From JANRKG01 sp033763635 (GTDB taxonomy: Bacteria; Cyanobacteriota; Cyanobacteriia; GCF-001939115), in NCBI GenBank assembly GCA_033763635.1, contig JANRKG010000154.1, forward strand, positions 1-21,872: DNA of 21,872 nt, read 5' to 3'. This document shows positions 1 through 7,696 of the stretch, one piece after another; the stretch's first letter is position 1; the number at the start of each line of letters is the position of its first letter. Made by a program: the position numbers and the translations under genes. Below the pieces are notes generated by a model that was not told the DNA's origin, did not search any database, and worked only from the letters and a program-made list of their open reading frames with translations.

Positions 1-214
1 TGTCATCCATACCAGTCGAGTCACCTCCCAACTCCTGACCCTCCTCCCCCTCTTCCGCGATCATCCTGAACTGGCAGCCCTGATGGGACGAAAAGCCCGA
101 CAGCGAGTTCTGGAGCGTTACACCCTGACCCAGAATATTACCCGTCTGGAAGAACTCTATGCCCAAGTATTACGCCAGCCACGCATGCAATTGAGTTTTG
201 GAAATCGATGGTAG
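1..214 (+). CDS. Glycosyltransferase-like protein, C-terminal fragment
   Basis: An open frame enters from the left edge (first full codon at base 2) and ends at TAG 212-214, giving 71 residues; its start lies outside the window. The tail reads ARQRVLERYTLTQ followed by a helix ending LEELYAQVL. This resembles the last helices of family GT4 (group 1) glycosyltransferases, where an R..V...YT...N...LE.LY pattern closes the second Rossmann domain. No catalytic region is visible, so the family is inferred from the tail alone and the donor and acceptor cannot be named. It is convergent with the devBCA operon on the other strand, with 59 bases between the two stop codons. Confidence 0.5.
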   Translation, partial: VIHTSRVTSQLLTLLPLFRDHPELAALMGRKARQRVLERYTLTQNITRLEELYAQVLRQPRMQLSFGNRW

Positions 215-248
215 GTAAGGGGTGATGGGTAATGGGTAACTGGGGATT
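214..248. repeat. Heptamer tandem repeat (STRR-like)
   Basis: Five consecutive 7-base units can be read from the last base of the upstream stop codon: GGTAAGG, GGTGATG, GGTAATG, GGTAACT and GGGGATT. The period is exactly seven and the consensus is near GGTAATG. Degenerate heptamer arrays of this type are known from cyanobacteria as short tandemly repeated repetitive (STRR) sequences and usually lie between genes, as here. No function is implied. Confidence 0.6.
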
Positions 249-273
249 GGTTTTTCTCAGCCCATTACCATTC

Positions 274-1032
274 TCAATGCACCATCAACGTTGCGGGGTC
301 TGGCGCAGTTGCAAGTTGTCCATCTTCCATGTGAACGATGCGATCGGCGATGTCCAAAATCCGGTTATCGTGCGTCACCATCAGAATCGTACAGCCCTGT
401 TCTTTTGCCAGGTTTTGCATCAGGTTCACGACATCACGACCGGATTTACTATCTAGTGCAGCGGTAGGTTCATCTGCCAGCACAAGGCGGGGATGGCTGA
501 CCAGGGCACGGGCGATCGCGACTCGTTGTTTCTGACCGCCGGATAAATCCGCCGGATAGTAATTGATTCGTTCTCCTAGTCCTACCAGTGCCAACATTTC
601 CCGCGCTCGATCGCGCATTTCCTGACGGGAGTAGGTGCCGTGAACCTCCAGCCCCATCTGCACATTTTGCAAAGCGGTCAAACTGCCATGCAAGTTGTGG
701 GCCTGGAAAATATAACCATTGCTGCGACGGGCTTCCACTAACCGCTCCGCACTCGCTGCACACAGTTCCCGTCCCAAAACCTTGAGACTGCCTTCCTGAG
801 CCGATCGCAATCCACCTGCAAGCGTCAGGAGCGTGGTTTTTCCAGAACCGGAAGGCCCGGTCATAATCACAATCTCCCCGGCATTGATTTCCAGGTTGAT
901 ATTCGCTAAAACTTGTTTCCGGAGTTGCCCCTGCCCAAAGTAGTGATTTAGATGGCGAATACTAATTACGACCGGAGGAGCCGTCGGTATAGTTTCCAGG
1001 GTTTCAGTAACCGTTTCAACTGTAAAATCCAT
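274..1032 (-). CDS. devA: DevA-type ABC exporter ATP-binding protein
   Basis: This 252-residue nucleotide-binding subunit drives the DevB-DevC exporter by hydrolysing ATP on the cytoplasmic face of the inner membrane. The motifs are complete: Walker A GPSGSGKT at 59-66, signature LSGGQ at 163-167, Walker B LVLADE at 183-188 and the H-loop histidine at 221 (VTHD). It belongs to the LolD/MacB-like group, with length and motif spacing normal for DevA; an extra acidic N-terminus of about 20 residues precedes the ABC fold. It is the last gene of a leftward operon, 11 bases after devC, and an AGGA Shine-Dalgarno in that gap supports the start. In heterocyst formers the HgdD/DevBCA system exports glycolipids, but many paralogues export other compounds, so the substrate here is unknown. 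Confidence 0.9.
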   Translation of the reverse strand: MDFTVETVTETLETIPTAPPVVISIRHLNHYFGQGQLRKQVLANINLEINAGEIVIMTGPSGSGKTTLLTLAGGLRSAQEGSLKVLGRELCAASAERLVEARRSNGYIFQAHNLHGSLTALQNVQMGLEVHGTYSRQEMRDRAREMLALVGLGERINYYPADLSGGQKQRVAIARALVSHPRLVLADEPTAALDSKSGRDVVNLMQNLAKEQGCTILMVTHDNRILDIADRIVHMEDGQLATAPDPATLMVH

Positions 1033-1043
1033 TGTGAGTATCC

Positions 1044-2219
1044 TTAAAAAATGTCTGCCGGATCAGCCGATCGCAATTTTCGGGTGGCGATCATCCCGGA
1101 TACACTGCACATGATCACGTTTAGCAAAATCACCTGAGCCGCCCGGGCGATCGTCATGTATAGGGGCAAATTCGTCGCAGTGCGCGTGAGATGGTACAGC
1201 CCCAAAGAAGCCCCAATTCCCGGTAAAAATCCCAAAAGCGCCAGGATCAACGCCTCCTCAAACACAACCCCCAGCAAGTACCCGTTGCGATACCCCATCG
1301 CCTTAAACGTTGCATACTCCGCCATGTGGGCATTTACGTCCGTCGAAAGCACCTGATAGACGATCACGACCCCCACCACAAACCCCATCGCCGTTCCCAG
1401 AGTGAAGATAAACCCGATCGCCGTATTGACCCGCCAGTAATTTTCCTCAAACTGCACGAATTCCTGTTTCGTCAGCACCTTTACGTCCTTGGGCAAGTAG
1501 GCTTCGATCGCATCCGCCACCTGATCTGGATTTTGTCCGGGTTCCACTCTAATCAGAGCGGCACTAAGGCTCTCCGCTTTGCGACGGGGAAATAGCCGCA
1601 GAAAATTCTGATCACTGGTCATCAGCGTTCCATCCGTTGCAAAGGAAGCCCCCAACTTGAAGGTGCCCGTGAGATAGATGGTGCGGCGTTCCAATTCCGT
1701 CGTTACGACCTGTCCTTGATCCAACTGAGCCAGGGATTGGGTGTAATCGCCTCGCGAGGCCCGATCGAACAGAACGCGATCGGGCAGCTTCATCACATCT
1801 CGATTCTGCTGCACTTCTGGAATCGCAAAGGGAACCTGATTGGGATTGAAACCAACCACCAGAATGGCTGTTTCCTTACGAGTTTGAGGATTTTTCCAGT
1901 TCGCAAAAGCGCTGTACAGCGGATCGGCAGACTGTACCCCTGCCACATTTTCCGCCTGGAGCATCCGACGACGGGGAATCGTTGCCAGGTTCACCACGTT
2001 GCGAGCCTGGGGACTGATCAGCACAATATCCGTATCCAGGGTTCGGTGCAGACGGGTATTGCTGTCGTACAAAGCACTCTGAAACCCCAGTTGCATGAAA
2101 ATCAACACATCGGCAAAAGCAATTCCTGCCAGAGCTACCATCAAACGGCCTTTCTGATGGCTCAGTTGCAACCATCCCAATGAGGTGCGTTGTTGCAGTC
2201 GAGAAATAAAGCCAATCAT
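1044..2219 (-). CDS. devC: DevC-type ABC exporter permease
   Basis: This 391-residue inner-membrane permease of the MacB/FtsX-like exporter class pairs with DevA and DevB. One hydrophobic helix lies near the N-terminus (GRLMVALAGIAFADVLIFMQLGF), followed by a long extracytoplasmic domain at about residues 45-260. Three hydrophobic segments close the protein: around IGFIFTLGTAMGFVVGVVIVY, around LLGVVFEEALILALLGFLPGIGA, and near the C-terminus (AAQVILLNVIMCSVSGMIA). That 1+3 topology and the 'HMAEYATFKAMGY' loop after the second helix are the FtsX/DevC family hallmark. Its ATG overlaps the devB stop codon by four bases (ATGA), indicating translational coupling. It looks intact. Confidence 0.9.
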   Translation of the reverse strand: MIGFISRLQQRTSLGWLQLSHQKGRLMVALAGIAFADVLIFMQLGFQSALYDSNTRLHRTLDTDIVLISPQARNVVNLATIPRRRMLQAENVAGVQSADPLYSAFANWKNPQTRKETAILVVGFNPNQVPFAIPEVQQNRDVMKLPDRVLFDRASRGDYTQSLAQLDQGQVVTTELERRTIYLTGTFKLGASFATDGTLMTSDQNFLRLFPRRKAESLSAALIRVEPGQNPDQVADAIEAYLPKDVKVLTKQEFVQFEENYWRVNTAIGFIFTLGTAMGFVVGVVIVYQVLSTDVNAHMAEYATFKAMGYRNGYLLGVVFEEALILALLGFLPGIGASLGLYHLTRTATNLPLYMTIARAAQVILLNVIMCSVSGMIATRKLRSADPADIF

Positions 2220-3439
2220 TGTTCGATCACCACCTTGACTTGCAAATTGGTGTACCTCGAAGCAATCTGACTGGAAGCCTGATCCAACTTGACTCTGACC
2301 TCCACAATCCGGGCATCGACATTGGCAGAGGGGTCGGTGTTTACAACATTTTGCCGTTGCACTTGCAGCCCAATCCGTTCTACCGTGCCCCGCAGTGGAG
2401 TAGGCAGAGAATCGCTGGTCATCGTCACCCGCTGGCCCGATCGCACCTGACCGACTTCACTCTCATAGACCTCCGCCACTGCGACCATCTGCCCAGTCTG
2501 CCCAAGGTCTGCAATTCCCTGTTGTGAAACCAGTTCCCCAGGGCGCGTGTGAATCTTCAACACCTGAAAGTCACGGGGCATTCCCACCGCATCACTGCTG
2601 GGAACCTTGATGTAAGCCCGATCGAGATTAGCCTGAGCCTGCCGCACCGCTGCCCTCGCATACCCGACTTCCGCTTCCGCCGCCGCCACATCCACCGGAC
2701 GCACTTCGGAAATGCGATCGAGGGTCGCCTGGGCTTCCGTCAACTGCTCCTGGCGCGAAAGGCGGGTGCGATCAAGGGTTGCCCGTGCTTCCGTTAAGCG
2801 CTCCTGAGCCGTTTGGAGCGCCAACCGCTTGCTATCCCGCATCGACACGGAGATCGCCCCTTCCCGATAAAGGTCTGCGTAGCGTTGATCCTCTGCCTGG
2901 GCATTTTCCAGTTCTGCCTGTAACCGAGCCACCGTCGCTGACTGGGCACTCAAATCTCCCGTCCGTTCCGCAGTGATGCGGGCGATCGTTGCCTGTTGCG
3001 CTGCAACCTCACCCCGTTTCGCCCCCGCCTGGACCCTATCAAGATTTGCCTCCGCAATCCGCACCTGTTCCTGAGCCTGCGCCAATGCCGCTTGCAACCG
3101 ATCGCGGGCATCCAACACGGCAATCACCTGTCCGGGTCGTACCCGATCGCCTTCCTTCACCAACAGTTGCTCTAACCGATTGCCATCCGTTGAGGTGGGA
3201 GCAGATAACTGCACCACTTCCCCCGCAGGTTCCAACCGTCCCAACGCAGTCACAGTTCTAATCTGGGGGGCCGTCACGATCGGGAGTTGCTCTGCACGGG
3301 TTGTGGGCGATCGAAATTGCCAAAGAGTATAGGCACTCGCTCCCGTTAGTAGCAAGGCTGCCATCGCCGCAAGCGTGAAAGGCTGGCGGAGAATTGACCG
3401 TTCAGAAGACACTTGAGGCGCTGTCACATCTTGGGTCAT
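2216..3439 (-). CDS. devB: DevB-type HlyD-family membrane fusion protein
   Basis: This 407-residue periplasmic adaptor should link the DevC/DevA pump to an outer-membrane channel such as a TolC homologue, which is not encoded in the window. A single N-terminal transmembrane anchor lies at about residues 20-42 (AAMAALLLTGASAYTLW). Next come a lipoyl/barrel-sandwich segment (GRLEPAGEVVQLSAP... VKEGDRVRPGQVIAVLD), a long Ala/Gln/Glu-rich coiled-coil hairpin at about 110-260, the return half of the lipoyl domain, and a beta-barrel (VAEVYESEVGQVRSGQRV). It is the first gene of devBCA. Its start faces the TetR gene across a region holding two palindromes, so repression by that TetR is likely. Confidence 0.9.
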   Translation of the reverse strand: MTQDVTAPQVSSERSILRQPFTLAAMAALLLTGASAYTLWQFRSPTTRAEQLPIVTAPQIRTVTALGRLEPAGEVVQLSAPTSTDGNRLEQLLVKEGDRVRPGQVIAVLDARDRLQAALAQAQEQVRIAEANLDRVQAGAKRGEVAAQQATIARITAERTGDLSAQSATVARLQAELENAQAEDQRYADLYREGAISVSMRDSKRLALQTAQERLTEARATLDRTRLSRQEQLTEAQATLDRISEVRPVDVAAAEAEVGYARAAVRQAQANLDRAYIKVPSSDAVGMPRDFQVLKIHTRPGELVSQQGIADLGQTGQMVAVAEVYESEVGQVRSGQRVTMTSDSLPTPLRGTVERIGLQVQRQNVVNTDPSANVDARIVEVRVKLDQASSQIASRYTNLQVKVVIEQ

Positions 3440-3462
3440 AGGTTCTCTCAGTGAGGTAATAT

Positions 3463-3486
3463 AAACTAAACTGTATAGTTCAGTTT
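3463..3486. promoter_or_regulatory. Palindromic operator candidate O1 (TetR/devB intergenic)
   Basis: A 24-base imperfect inverted repeat with left half AAACTAAACTGT and right half ATAGTTCAGTTT; two of the twelve position pairs fail to match. It lies just upstream of devB on the minus strand and abuts an AT-rich TATATT hexamer (3458-3463 read on minus) that could be the devB -10 box. A regulator bound here would cover the -35/spacer region. Size and symmetry suit a TetR dimer. The site is read from sequence; its ligand is inferred. Confidence 0.6.
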
Positions 3487-3496
3487 TCCTGAAATC

Positions 3497-3515
3497 AAAC
3501 TAAACGGTTTAGGTT
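3497..3515. promoter_or_regulatory. Palindromic operator candidate O2 (TetR/devB intergenic)
   Basis: The core CTAAAC-G-GTTTAG (3500-3512) is a perfect inverted repeat around one base. With flanks it begins AAACTAAAC, the same nine bases that open the palindrome at 3463, and it continues with the matching pattern n-GT-n-TAG. The two sites are 34 bases apart, about three helical turns. This supports two copies of the same operator, placed so that dimers on both could sit on one DNA face. Confidence 0.6.
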
Positions 3516-3583
3516 ATCCACGACATCATCCGATCGGGTGAAGGGTGCCGAAAAAGGCACAACATGTTCTAATGAAGGAAAAA

Positions 3584-4213
3584 ATGGGACGAAAATCAGC
3601 GAGTGAGATTGACGAAAATCAGGAACCCATGTCTGAGAAAGCCGAGCAAATTTTGAAAGGGGCCATGCAGGAGTTTCTGGCGCATGGGTATGCAGCGACT
3701 AGCATGGATCGGGTTGCTGCCGCTGCTGGCGTTTCCAAAGCAACGGTTTACAGTCACTTCCAGGACAAGGAAGGGTTATTTACGGCCCTGGTGGCACGGA
3801 TGGCCCAGCAAAAGTTTTCTGTCATTTATGCACCAACCCTGTTAGAGGGAGATCCGGTTACGGTGCTGCGGCGGATGGCAACCGTTGCCATGTCTCGGGT
3901 TTGTTGCGATCCTGAGCAGCATGCGTTTGTCCGCCTGGTAATGGGAGAGGCCGATCGCTTTCCCCAACTGGCTCAGATCTTTGTCCAGTATGTGACGAAA
4001 CCAGGGGTAGATTTTTTGAGCCACTATTTCACGGATCACCCAGAACTCAACATTCCTGACCCCGAAGCGACCGCTCGAATTGTGATTGGGGCGATCGTCC
4101 ACTTTGCCCAGGTGCAGGAGATGTTACACGGAGCGGAGATTATGCCGATGGAGAGCGATCGGATTATCGATGCCTTAATGCATCTGGTGATGCGAGAGAG
4201 AGTGATCTCCTAA
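3584..4213 (+). CDS. TetR/AcrR-family transcriptional regulator
   Basis: This is a repressor-type one-component regulator of 209 residues from the chosen ATG. The N-terminal TetR helix-turn-helix is clear: ILKGAMQEFLAHGYAATSMD, then VAAAAGVSKATVYSHFQDKEGLF, with the recognition helix at KATVYSHF. The remainder (about 140 residues) is an all-helical ligand/dimerisation domain with a late GAIVHFAQVQEML helix, like the AcrR-type C-terminal domain. The frame is open back to GTG 3545, with another ATG at 3572. ATG 3584 was chosen because AAGGAA (3575-3580) sits just ahead of it, but a later start at 3629 is also possible. It is divergent from devB and most likely represses devBCA and itself. The inducer is unknown. 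Confidence 0.88.
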   Translation: MGRKSASEIDENQEPMSEKAEQILKGAMQEFLAHGYAATSMDRVAAAAGVSKATVYSHFQDKEGLFTALVARMAQQKFSVIYAPTLLEGDPVTVLRRMATVAMSRVCCDPEQHAFVRLVMGEADRFPQLAQIFVQYVTKPGVDFLSHYFTDHPELNIPDPEATARIVIGAIVHFAQVQEMLHGAEIMPMESDRIIDALMHLVMRERVIS

Positions 4214-4340
4214 AGCAAAAAACGATCCTTGATTAACAATTATCCTCATTTAGGCAGTAAGCAAGCCCGTGACATTACTTCTATTGGCAATTGCTACCTT
4301 AATTTGCTACGAATGAAGCAAACCATGACGGAGTGGCACG

Positions 4341-7300
4341 GTGAGAAAGCATAGAATTGGTCAAGGTCTTGCACAAGCAACGGTTTCCCTGAGCCTTGTG
4401 GGAAGTCTCTTGGGGGGTGCGATCGGGCCAATCACACCTGTCAATCTGCTCGCTCCAGGGCATGCAGTCGCCCAAACAACAGAGGCTCAGAAGGCGGAAG
4501 CGGATCGATTGTTGCAATTGGGACAGGAACAGTTTGTTACCAGCCAGTTTGAAGCGGCGTTCCAATCCTGGCAGCAGGCACTCAAACTTTACCGGGAGCT
4601 TCGCGATCGTCTGGGGGAGGGAAGGATATTCAGTAATCTGGGTAGTTTATACGGTATTGCGGGCAACTACAGCAAAGCGCTGGAATATCAGGAGCAGAGT
4701 TTAGCCATTGCGCGGGAAATCAAAGACCGTCGCCTTGAGGGACAGGGGTTAGGCAATTTAGGCAGTACCTACTTTGCCCTGGGAAACTACGATAAAGCGA
4801 TCGACTACCACCAACAGCGTCTCGCTATCGTGCGGGAACTGCAAGATCGGCGTGGCGAAGGGCAGGTATTGAGAAATTTGGGAAATGCTTACGATGCCTT
4901 AGGCCAGTATAAGAAGGCGATCGAGTATCACCAACAAAGTTTAAGCATTGCACGGGAAATTAAAGACCGCTATGGAGAGGGAACGACACTGGGAAGTTTG
5001 GGTAATGCTTATGATTCCCTGAGTCAGTATGACAAAGCGATCGAGTATCACCAACAAAGTTTAACCATCACACGGGAAATTAAAGACCGCCTGGGGGAAG
5101 GAATCGCCGTTGGAAATTTGGGAACTGCTTACTTCTACCTGGGTAACTATGATAAAGCGATCGAGTATTACCAACAGAGTTTAACGATTACACGGGAAAT
5201 CAAAGATCGTCGTAGTGAAAGCTCTGTGTTAGACAACTTGGGAAATTCCTATGCTTCCCTCGGCAATTATGAAAAAGCGATCGAGTATTACCAACAGAGC
5301 TTAATCATTGATCGAGAAATCAAAAACCGTTCCAGTGAGGGGCAATCATTCGATAATTTGGGAAATGCTTATCGGGCGTTGGGAAATTACGATAAAGCGA
5401 TTGAATATCACGAACAGAGTTTAGCGATTGCGCGGGAAGTTAAAAACCGTCGCAGTGAGGGAGCGGTACTCGGCAATCTGGGAATTACTTACAACAACCT
5501 CGGTAACTATGGCAAAGCGATCGACTATCACCAACAAAGTTTAGCGATTGATCGGGAAATTAAAAACCGTCGAGGAGAGGGACAATCGCTGGGCAATTTG
5601 GGAAATGTCTACTATGCGTTGGGAAATTACGAGAAGGCGATCAACTACCAGGAACAACGGTTAGCAATTGCGCGGGAAATCAAAGACCGCTTGGGAGAAG
5701 GAACAGCCCTCGGAAATTTAGGGTTGAACTACTATGCTCTGGGAAGGTATGACAAAGCTCTCGACTACCACCAACAGCGGTTAGCCATTACACGGGAAAT
5801 CAAAGACCGCTTGGGGGAAGGACAATCCCTCGGAAATCTGGGACTTACCTACGATTCTTTGGGGAATGATGATAAAGCGATCGAGTATTATCAACAGAGC
5901 CTAACGATTGCACGAGAAATCAAAGACCGTAAAGGGGAAGGCACAAACCTGAGAAATCTGGGAAGTGCTTACTATGATCTCGGCAACTATGGCAAAGCGA
6001 TCGAATATCAAGAGCAGGCTTTAGCGATTGCACGGACAATCAAAGACCGATCGGGGGAAGGCTATGCACTTGCCAATTTGGGACTCACCCGCTTGAAGGC
6101 AGGAATGTTTTCCCAGTCAGAACAGAATTTATTTGCTGCCATGACCGTTCTGGAGTCCCTGCGCGAAAATTTGCAAAATCTCGACAAAGTTTCAATTGCG
6201 GATAGCCAACGACAGGTTTACAACAACTTGCAACAAGCTTTAATTACTCAGAACAAAGTTGAATCTGCTCTGGAAGTCGCAGAGCGAGGACGGGCCAGGG
6301 CATTTATCGAACTTCTGGCAAGGCGAGTTCAGCCGTCAACGGCAGCCAAGCCAATCGCAATTTCGATCGCAGCGATTCAACAGATTGCCAAAGCCAAGCA
6401 AGCAACGATTGTCCAGTATTCAGTTATTTATCAGGAAGCGTTGTTTATCTGGGTGGTGCAGCCTTCTGGGCAGGTTGCCTTTCGTCAGGTCGATCTCACG
6501 CCCCTTGCCAAAAAGCAAAATACCACGCTGACAAATCTCATCAATGTAGCCCGTTGTTTAGGGTTGGCTTCCTGTGAAGAATCTATCGTTCGCCAGGGCA
6601 CTCGCCAAGTTGCATTTAATCAGGCGCGAGTTGAAGAAAATTGGAAGCCCGGAGGCTTCTCAGAATCGAACCGTCACTTGCAACAGTTACATGAACTCTT
6701 GATTACACCGATCGCTGACCTGTTGCCCAAAGATGCCAATGCACCCGTCATCTTTATTCCTCAAGGTAGTTTGTTCCTGGTGCCCTTTGCCGCCCTGCAA
6801 GATGCCCAGGAAAATTACTTGATTGATCGACACACAATTTTGACCGCTCCTTCCATTCAAGTGCTGCAACTCACTCAACAACAACGGGAACGGGTCAAAC
6901 AAGCGAATCTCAAAGAAAATTTGGTGGTGGGCAATCCTACAATGCCGCAGTTTGTCTTACCGGATGGCAAAGTAAGCGCTCCCCTCGCCCCTCTTCCTGG
7001 AGCCGAACAAGAAGCCAGGGAAATTGCCCCTCTCCTGAAGACCCAACCCTTGATGGGTGGACAGGCGACAGAAGCGGTGATTGTGCGTAGAATGCCCCAG
7101 GCTCGAATCATTCATCTCGCAACTCATGGGATTTTTAATGACCAGCAGGGATTGCAAAGTGCGATCGCCTTAGCGCCTGAAGCCAATGCCAAAGACCTGC
7201 TCAACAACGGTTGGCTGACGGCAGACGAAATCCTTAACCTGAAACTGCAAGCCGAATTGGTGGTATTGAGTGCCTGTGACACGGGACGAGGGAGAATTAC

Positions 7301-7541
7301 CGGGGATGGGGTGATCGGCTTGTCGCGATCGTTTTTCTCAGCGGGTGTTCCCAGTGTGCTGGTCTCTCTCTGGGCAGTCCCCGACTCTCCCACAGCCGTT
7401 CTGATGACCCAGTTTTATCAAAACTTGCAACAACAACCCAACAAAGCAAGAGCCTTACGACAGGCCATGCTGACGACTAAGAAAAATTACCCTCACCCGA
7501 AAGATTGGGCAGCGTTTGTTCTGCTTGGGGAGATGGAGTAG
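4341..7541 (+). CDS. Secreted TPR-CHAT protein (caspase-like peptidase fold)
   Basis: The protein has 1066 residues and a GTG start, with GGAG seven bases upstream. A Sec-type signal peptide is visible: basic MRKHR, a hydrophobic stretch, and a likely cleavage after AVA near residue 44. After one degenerate unit come twelve 40-residue TPR/Kinesin-light-chain-type repeats (residues 94-573) with consensus NLGNAYYALGNYDKAIEYHQ, then a degenerate thirteenth. The C-terminal CHAT domain (about 780-1065) belongs to the caspase/separase fold. The likely catalytic dyad is His929 (in ATHG) and Cys979 (in SACDTG), so it appears active. TPRs would bind a partner or substrate, and the signal peptide places the protein in the periplasm or outside the cell. 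The family includes HetF of Anabaena and the CRISPR-linked Csx29, but the target here is unknown. The next gene is a codirectional STAND ATPase 155 bases downstream. Confidence 0.92.
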   Translation: MRKHRIGQGLAQATVSLSLVGSLLGGAIGPITPVNLLAPGHAVAQTTEAQKAEADRLLQLGQEQFVTSQFEAAFQSWQQALKLYRELRDRLGEGRIFSNLGSLYGIAGNYSKALEYQEQSLAIAREIKDRRLEGQGLGNLGSTYFALGNYDKAIDYHQQRLAIVRELQDRRGEGQVLRNLGNAYDALGQYKKAIEYHQQSLSIAREIKDRYGEGTTLGSLGNAYDSLSQYDKAIEYHQQSLTITREIKDRLGEGIAVGNLGTAYFYLGNYDKAIEYYQQSLTITREIKDRRSESSVLDNLGNSYASLGNYEKAIEYYQQSLIIDREIKNRSSEGQSFDNLGNAYRALGNYDKAIEYHEQSLAIAREVKNRRSEGAVLGNLGITYNNLGNYGKAIDYHQQSLAIDREIKNRRGEGQSLGNLGNVYYALGNYEKAINYQEQRLAIAREIKDRLGEGTALGNLGLNYYALGRYDKALDYHQQRLAITREIKDRLGEGQSLGNLGLTYDSLGNDDKAIEYYQQSLTIAREIKDRKGEGTNLRNLGSAYYDLGNYGKAIEYQEQALAIARTIKDRSGEGYALANLGLTRLKAGMFSQSEQNLFAAMTVLESLRENLQNLDKVSIADSQRQVYNNLQQALITQNKVESALEVAERGRARAFIELLARRVQPSTAAKPIAISIAAIQQIAKAKQATIVQYSVIYQEALFIWVVQPSGQVAFRQVDLTPLAKKQNTTLTNLINVARCLGLASCEESIVRQGTRQVAFNQARVEENWKPGGFSESNRHLQQLHELLITPIADLLPKDANAPVIFIPQGSLFLVPFAALQDAQENYLIDRHTILTAPSIQVLQLTQQQRERVKQANLKENLVVGNPTMPQFVLPDGKVSAPLAPLPGAEQEAREIAPLLKTQPLMGGQATEAVIVRRMPQARIIHLATHGIFNDQQGLQSAIALAPEANAKDLLNNGWLTADEILNLKLQAELVVLSACDTGRGRITGDGVIGLSRSFFSAGVPSVLVSLWAVPDSPTAVLMTQFYQNLQQQPNKARALRQAMLTTKKNYPHPKDWAAFVLLGEME
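4620..6059 (+). repeat. Twelve in-frame 120-bp TPR-coding tandem repeats
   Basis: Twelve consecutive units of exactly 120 bases, counted from the glycine codon that opens each unit. Nearly invariant stretches recur, such as AAAGCGATCGAGTATCACCA and CGGGAAATTAAAGACCG. Not one base of length variation occurs across 1440 bases. The units differ mostly at the surface positions between the conserved NLG, GNY and REIKDR blocks. Confidence 0.9.
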
Positions 7542-7696
7542 GGGCTGAATGGGCAAAGTTGCTAATCATCAAACTGAACGATCGTCTTTTTAGATCGGTT
7601 GTCAAGGGCTTTAGTTCTGGGAAAATTCTGGTAATCTAATTTGGAAAGATGGTGTCTCCATAAGCACTGGCCTATTGTCATTATCAGTATTAATCC

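Noticed and set aside
274..3439. Naming the exporter as the heterocyst glycolipid system
   Set aside because: DevBCA paralogues are numerous in cyanobacteria. A TetR partner and the absence of glycolipid synthesis genes or a clear NtcA site give no support for that substrate.
4620..6059. Regular repeats that could suggest a CRISPR-like array
   Set aside because: The 120-base period is in frame, codes for TPR helices throughout, and has no separate unique spacers.
7570..7610. Possible terminator hairpin after the TPR-CHAT gene (AACGATC ... GATCGGTT)
   Set aside because: The arms pair imperfectly, the T run is in the loop rather than after the stem, and CGATCG words are common here as HIP1-like sites.
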